Shown in pieces: positions 61,112-64,000 of a stretch of DNA of 64,000 nucleotides (position 1 is the stretch's first letter; every line of letters starts with the position of its first letter). This stretch comes from OCS116 sp051531935. GTDB taxonomy: Bacteria > Pseudomonadota > Alphaproteobacteria > Rhizobiales > OSC116. The notes beneath the pieces are model-generated. The model saw nothing but the letters and a program-made list of their open reading frames with translations, made no database searches and was not told the origin of the DNA. The DNA lies in contig JAOPTR010000002.1 in assembly GCA_051531935.1 (NCBI GenBank), forward strand, positions 1 through 64,000, in the 5' to 3' direction. The position numbers and the translations under genes are program-made.

Positions 61112-61780
61112 ATGATTTTTTCTAAAAATAAATCTGAAGACGAAACTGTGGTGGCCATGTTGGCCTCGGCACTACGTCGAGATATTTCATTTGGCGTACT
61201 GCGCCCAGATGAGAAGCTGAAAATTGAAGCGTTGCGCCAACGTTATGGTGGATCGAACCATTCAATGCGTGAAACACTACGTATGTTAGGTTCCGAGGGA
61301 CTGGTCGAAGCCACTGCACAGCGCGGCTTTAGGGTTGCATCAGCCACCGAGGCCGACCTAAAAGATGTCATGCGTGTTCGTATTGAAATTGAAAAGATGG
61401 GGCTGGCTTGGGCAATTGAGCATGGTGATGTTCACTGGGAAGGCCGCATTATAGCGGCTCATCATGCACTTCGAAAATCTGAGCAGCGCGTTTCAAAAGA
61501 AACTGATGATTTAAGCGCCTTAGAATGGGATGAAGCAAGCAGAGCCTTTTATGCTTCACTTATTGAAGCCTCAGAATCATCCAGATTAATAGACCTACAG
61601 CAAAAATTCTTCGATCAATCCAGAAGGTACCGTTTGGCGCTGCTTAGAGAAGGTAAATTAAACTTCGAAAACCGCGCAGAACGCCAAAAAAAGCTTCTTG
61701 AATATATTTTAGAGCGTGATGTTGAAAATGCATTGCAAACTCTTAGTGCAGAAATCGAGGCCGAAATTAAAGGCGAATAA
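61112..61780 (+). CDS. GntR-family regulator, FCD (FadR) subfamily
   Basis: A 222-residue regulator: N-terminal winged helix (LRRDISFGVLRPDEKLKIEA, RETLRMLGSEGLVEATAQRG) and an all-helical FCD effector domain with DVMRVRIEIEKMGLAWAIE and metal-site-type residues. FCD regulators sense carboxylate metabolites. It lies 33 bp before the substrate-binding protein gene of an ABC importer on the same strand and probably controls it. Confidence 0.88.
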   Translation: MIFSKNKSEDETVVAMLASALRRDISFGVLRPDEKLKIEALRQRYGGSNHSMRETLRMLGSEGLVEATAQRGFRVASATEADLKDVMRVRIEIEKMGLAWAIEHGDVHWEGRIIAAHHALRKSEQRVSKETDDLSALEWDEASRAFYASLIEASESSRLIDLQQKFFDQSRRYRLALLREGKLNFENRAERQKKLLEYILERDVENALQTLSAEIEAEIKGE

Positions 61781-61813
61781 CAAAAATCATAGTCAACTAA
61801 AAGGGAGAAAATT

Positions 61814-62830
61814 ATGGTAACCATGAATAGACGTAAGGTATTGCAAGTGATGGGTGGGACTGTTGCTGCTTCGTTAATTGCATCACCAGCAATTTCGTTA
61901 AATCGGAAAATAAAAGTAGGCGCATTGCGCTTCACCAGTCATTCAGCAAGCTTTGTAGCTGTTGAGAAAGCTTATTTTGAAGATGCTGGGCTTGATGTTG
62001 AACTTAAATTCTTTCAAGCCGCAACACCTATGGCCGTAGCCATCGCTTCTGGCGATATTGATTATGCTGTGACTGCAATTTCAGGCGGTCTTGTATCACT
62101 TGCCAATAAAGGCGCTATTAAAGTCATCGGTGGCGCATTGTCCGAGGAAGATGGCATTGATGGCCAGAAAATTCTTGCATCAGATGCTGCTTTTAAAGCT
62201 GGGCTAACTTCACCTGCTGGTTTAGATGGCAAAACATTTGGTATGACAACAGCAGGTTCATCATTCCACTTTATGGGTTCAAAGATTGCTGCCAAAGAAG
62301 GTGTGTCAGTTAAATTCAAGCCTTTGCAAAAAGTAGGTAGTATTATTGGTGCGCTTAAATCTGGGCAAATTGATTCATGGGCAATTGTGCCGCATATTGC
62401 CAAGCCACTTGCTGGCGCAGGCGCTGTTCATATCATTGGTAATGTTTCTGATTATTTGCCAGATTATCAAGTGACAACTGTGTTCACTTCGGCAAAAAAT
62501 GCTGCCGAAGAAAAAGGCATGACACAAGATTTCTTAACTGGTTTTTCAAAAGGTGTTGATGACTTTAATGCAGCCTTGGTCGATAAAACTCTAGGTGATG
62601 AAGGCCGTGATGCCATGGTCAACCTCATTCATAAATATGTGTATGCAGACCGCCCGATAGAAAAAGCCGCACCGTCCATCATTAATGGCTCTATGCGTCT
62701 TAATGCCGGTGCTGCGCTTAATATGTCTTCAGTTAAAGAACAGTTAGACTGGTTTAAATCAGAAGACTTAGTGGGTGCAGAGAGCAGCATGGAAAATCTG
62801 GTTGATGCAAGTTATGTGAAAACCATTTAA
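61814..62830 (+). CDS. ABC importer substrate-binding protein (NrtA/SsuA/TauA class), Tat-type signal
   Basis: A 338-residue periplasmic binding protein. The N-terminus MNRRKVLQVMGGTVAASLIA has a twin arginine and hydrophobic stretch typical of Tat export. The mature part (KVGALRFTSHSASFVAVEKA, ATPMAVAIASGDIDYAVTAI, GSIIGALKSGQIDSWAI) is the NMT1/SsuA-like fold that binds nitrate, taurine, sulfonates or pyrimidine precursors. Ligand not predictable. Genes for the ATPase and permease follow. Confidence 0.88.
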   Translation: MVTMNRRKVLQVMGGTVAASLIASPAISLNRKIKVGALRFTSHSASFVAVEKAYFEDAGLDVELKFFQAATPMAVAIASGDIDYAVTAISGGLVSLANKGAIKVIGGALSEEDGIDGQKILASDAAFKAGLTSPAGLDGKTFGMTTAGSSFHFMGSKIAAKEGVSVKFKPLQKVGSIIGALKSGQIDSWAIVPHIAKPLAGAGAVHIIGNVSDYLPDYQVTTVFTSAKNAAEEKGMTQDFLTGFSKGVDDFNAALVDKTLGDEGRDAMVNLIHKYVYADRPIEKAAPSIINGSMRLNAGAALNMSSVKEQLDWFKSEDLVGAESSMENLVDASYVKTI

Positions 62831-62853
62831 CTGCCACATCACAAGAAATGTAG

Positions 62854-62876
62854 TTCGAGGCGCTTGTCGCCTCGAA
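62854..62876 (+). other. Intercistronic hairpin
   Basis: TTCGAGGCG and CGCCTCGAA form a perfect 9-bp stem with loop CTTGT, between the binding-protein and ATPase genes. There is no T run, so it more likely protects the upstream mRNA end and raises binding-protein level, as in many ABC importer operons, than terminates. Confidence 0.6.
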
Positions 62877-62892
62877 TGATTAGGAACGTATA

Positions 62893-63660
62893 ATGGACAT
62901 TCAATTATCCAATATTTCGCATTCATATGGCGACTTTGAAGTCATAAAAAACCTTTCACTCAATATTGAGTCTGGTAAAATAGTCTGCATTGTTGGGCCA
63001 TCAGGTTGCGGGAAATCTACTTTATTACGTTTTATCGGCGGTTTGGAACGCCCCGCTTCTGGCGAAGTGTTGCAACTCGGCACACCTCCAAAAGATTCAT
63101 TAAATCCTATGACGTATATTTTTCAGGATTTTGCACTGTTGCCATGGCGCACGGTAAAAGGCAATATTTCATTGGTTTTGGAAGATCACGGCATTCGTGG
63201 CGCCAAAGCCCAGGAAATTATTAAAGACGTGCTCAAGCGTACCAATTTAAGCGACTTCGAGGATGCGCTACCCAAGCAATTATCTGGTGGCATGAAGCAA
63301 CGTGTGGCCATTGCACGGGCGTTGGCGGTCAAACCCGCAGTTATGTTAATGGATGAGCCATTATCGGCACTTGATAGCCAAACCAGAGAGCTGTTGATAG
63401 ACGACCTTGTTGGCCTGTGGTCAAAAAAACCATTCACTGCTGTTTATGTTACCCATAATTTAGAAGAAGCCGTCCGTTTGGGGCATTCAATTGTAGTTCT
63501 GTCGCGACGGCCAGGAGAGATTCGTGAAATTGTACATTTGGATACGCCATTGACCGAGCGCGAATATGGTAACCCTGAGATGGAGATCCAACGCAAACAC
63601 TTATGGGAAATTATGCGTAATGAAGCCAGGGCTGCTGATTCGGAGTTAATAAATGTCTGA
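62893..63660 (+). CDS. ABC importer ATP-binding protein (SsuB/TauB class)
   Basis: A 255-residue ATPase: Walker A GPSGCGKST (about 37-45), Q-loop FQDFALLPWRTV, signature LSGGMKQRVAIARAL, Walker B VMLMDEPLSALD and switch VTHNLEEAV. The FALLPWRTV context is typical of the nitrate/sulfonate/taurine group. Its last 8 bases overlap the permease start. Confidence 0.93.
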   Translation: MDIQLSNISHSYGDFEVIKNLSLNIESGKIVCIVGPSGCGKSTLLRFIGGLERPASGEVLQLGTPPKDSLNPMTYIFQDFALLPWRTVKGNISLVLEDHGIRGAKAQEIIKDVLKRTNLSDFEDALPKQLSGGMKQRVAIARALAVKPAVMLMDEPLSALDSQTRELLIDDLVGLWSKKPFTAVYVTHNLEEAVRLGHSIVVLSRRPGEIREIVHLDTPLTEREYGNPEMEIQRKHLWEIMRNEARAADSELINV

Positions 63661-64000
63661 AAATGTTGATCAAACAAAAGCAAAAATTGTTAAATATCGG
63701 GGAGGCGGCTTTAAGGCCAAACACCACAGATGGGTGGGGTTTCTGGTTTTTGTCGTGCTTATTTCTTTAGCCGAACTTGGTACAAGAACGGGCTTTATCT
63801 CAAATTTAACACTTCCCAAACCATCTGATGTTTTAGCAACCTTCATTGAACTTTACAATTCTGGCAAGCTTTGGCTGCATTTAGGCCCAAGCCTATCTAG
63901 GTTCGCGGTCGGTACAATTCTTGGCGTCAGTACAGGCATAGCTGTTGGGGTTATGATTGGCCTATTCTCTTATGTGCGCGCAGGCTTGGTGCCGCTTGTC
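63653..64000 (+). CDS. ABC importer permease, N-terminal part (runs off the window)
   Basis: An open frame from the ATG at 63653 continues to the last base (116 codons). It begins with a short cytoplasmic segment, a membrane helix (WVGFLVFVVLISLAELG), then TLPKPSDVLATFIELYNSGK and LGPSLSRFAVGTILGVSTGI, the standard start of SsuC/TauC-type permeases. It overlaps the ATPase gene by 8 bp, completing a binding protein-ATPase-permease importer. Confidence 0.88.
   Translation, partial: MSENVDQTKAKIVKYRGGGFKAKHHRWVGFLVFVVLISLAELGTRTGFISNLTLPKPSDVLATFIELYNSGKLWLHLGPSLSRFAVGTILGVSTGIAVGVMIGLFSYVRAGLVPLV

Overview
The window looks like part of the chromosome of a low-GC, AT-rich alphaproteobacterium, most likely in or near Hyphomicrobiales (Rhizobiales). 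The evidence is gene content and order: an xthA-GNAT-erpA block diverging from dgt-argS-SPOR protein, cysE followed by a DUF3126 gene, a DUF1489 gene followed by a MipZ-type ATPase, clpS-clpA, an aminotransferase-hom-glpX run, and a single-gene (Shemin pathway) 5-aminolevulinate synthase. All functional calls rest on motifs and remembered families; no database search was run.

Bases 1 to about 15,670 are accessory and partly decayed. The left edge holds the end of a proline-rich repeat protein, two broken genes (one a ParA/StbB-like ATPase) and a PLD-type nuclease with a possible PUA/EVE-like C-terminus. This block ends at a mutated 3' fragment of tRNA-fMet, the usual scar of integration into a tRNA gene. 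To its right come a GntR-regulated ABC exporter with a clear operator, a LysR remnant, a serine hydrolase, and a five-gene unit: LolD-like ATPase, large FtsX-type permease, secreted DJ-1/PfpI protein, OmpR-type regulator, histidine kinase. The kinase gene runs into a truncated methyltransferase. A truncated tyrosine recombinase then sits just behind an intact tRNA-Leu(GAG).

From 15.8 kb onward most genes are housekeeping or conserved: a secreted vWA protein, MgtE, a DMT exporter and an M19 dipeptidase. A sulfide/persulfide detoxification locus follows (BigR-like repressor, rhodanese and TauE transporter diverging from a persulfide dioxygenase across a 35-bp inverted repeat). Next are MipZ, a SPOR-tailed D,D-carboxypeptidase, ClpS/ClpA, CysE, a gamma carbonic anhydrase-like protein and RecJ.

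The 630-bp gap after tRNA-Glu (36.5-37.1 kb) is unusual. It holds two long hairpins that each display a run of C residues in the loop, a perfect FNR/FixK-type box between them, a perfect CtrA box, and then a secreted protein built of alternating Gln-X dipeptides. The rest carries erpA, dgt, argS, a large acidic SPOR protein, eno, a sulfurtransferase, hom, glpX, hemA, pyrG, a NUDIX gene, tRNA-Cys, two tandem NTF2-like genes, a PhnA-like gene and two paralogous single-domain response regulators. It ends in a FadR-type regulator with a taurine/nitrate-type ABC importer whose permease runs off the right edge.
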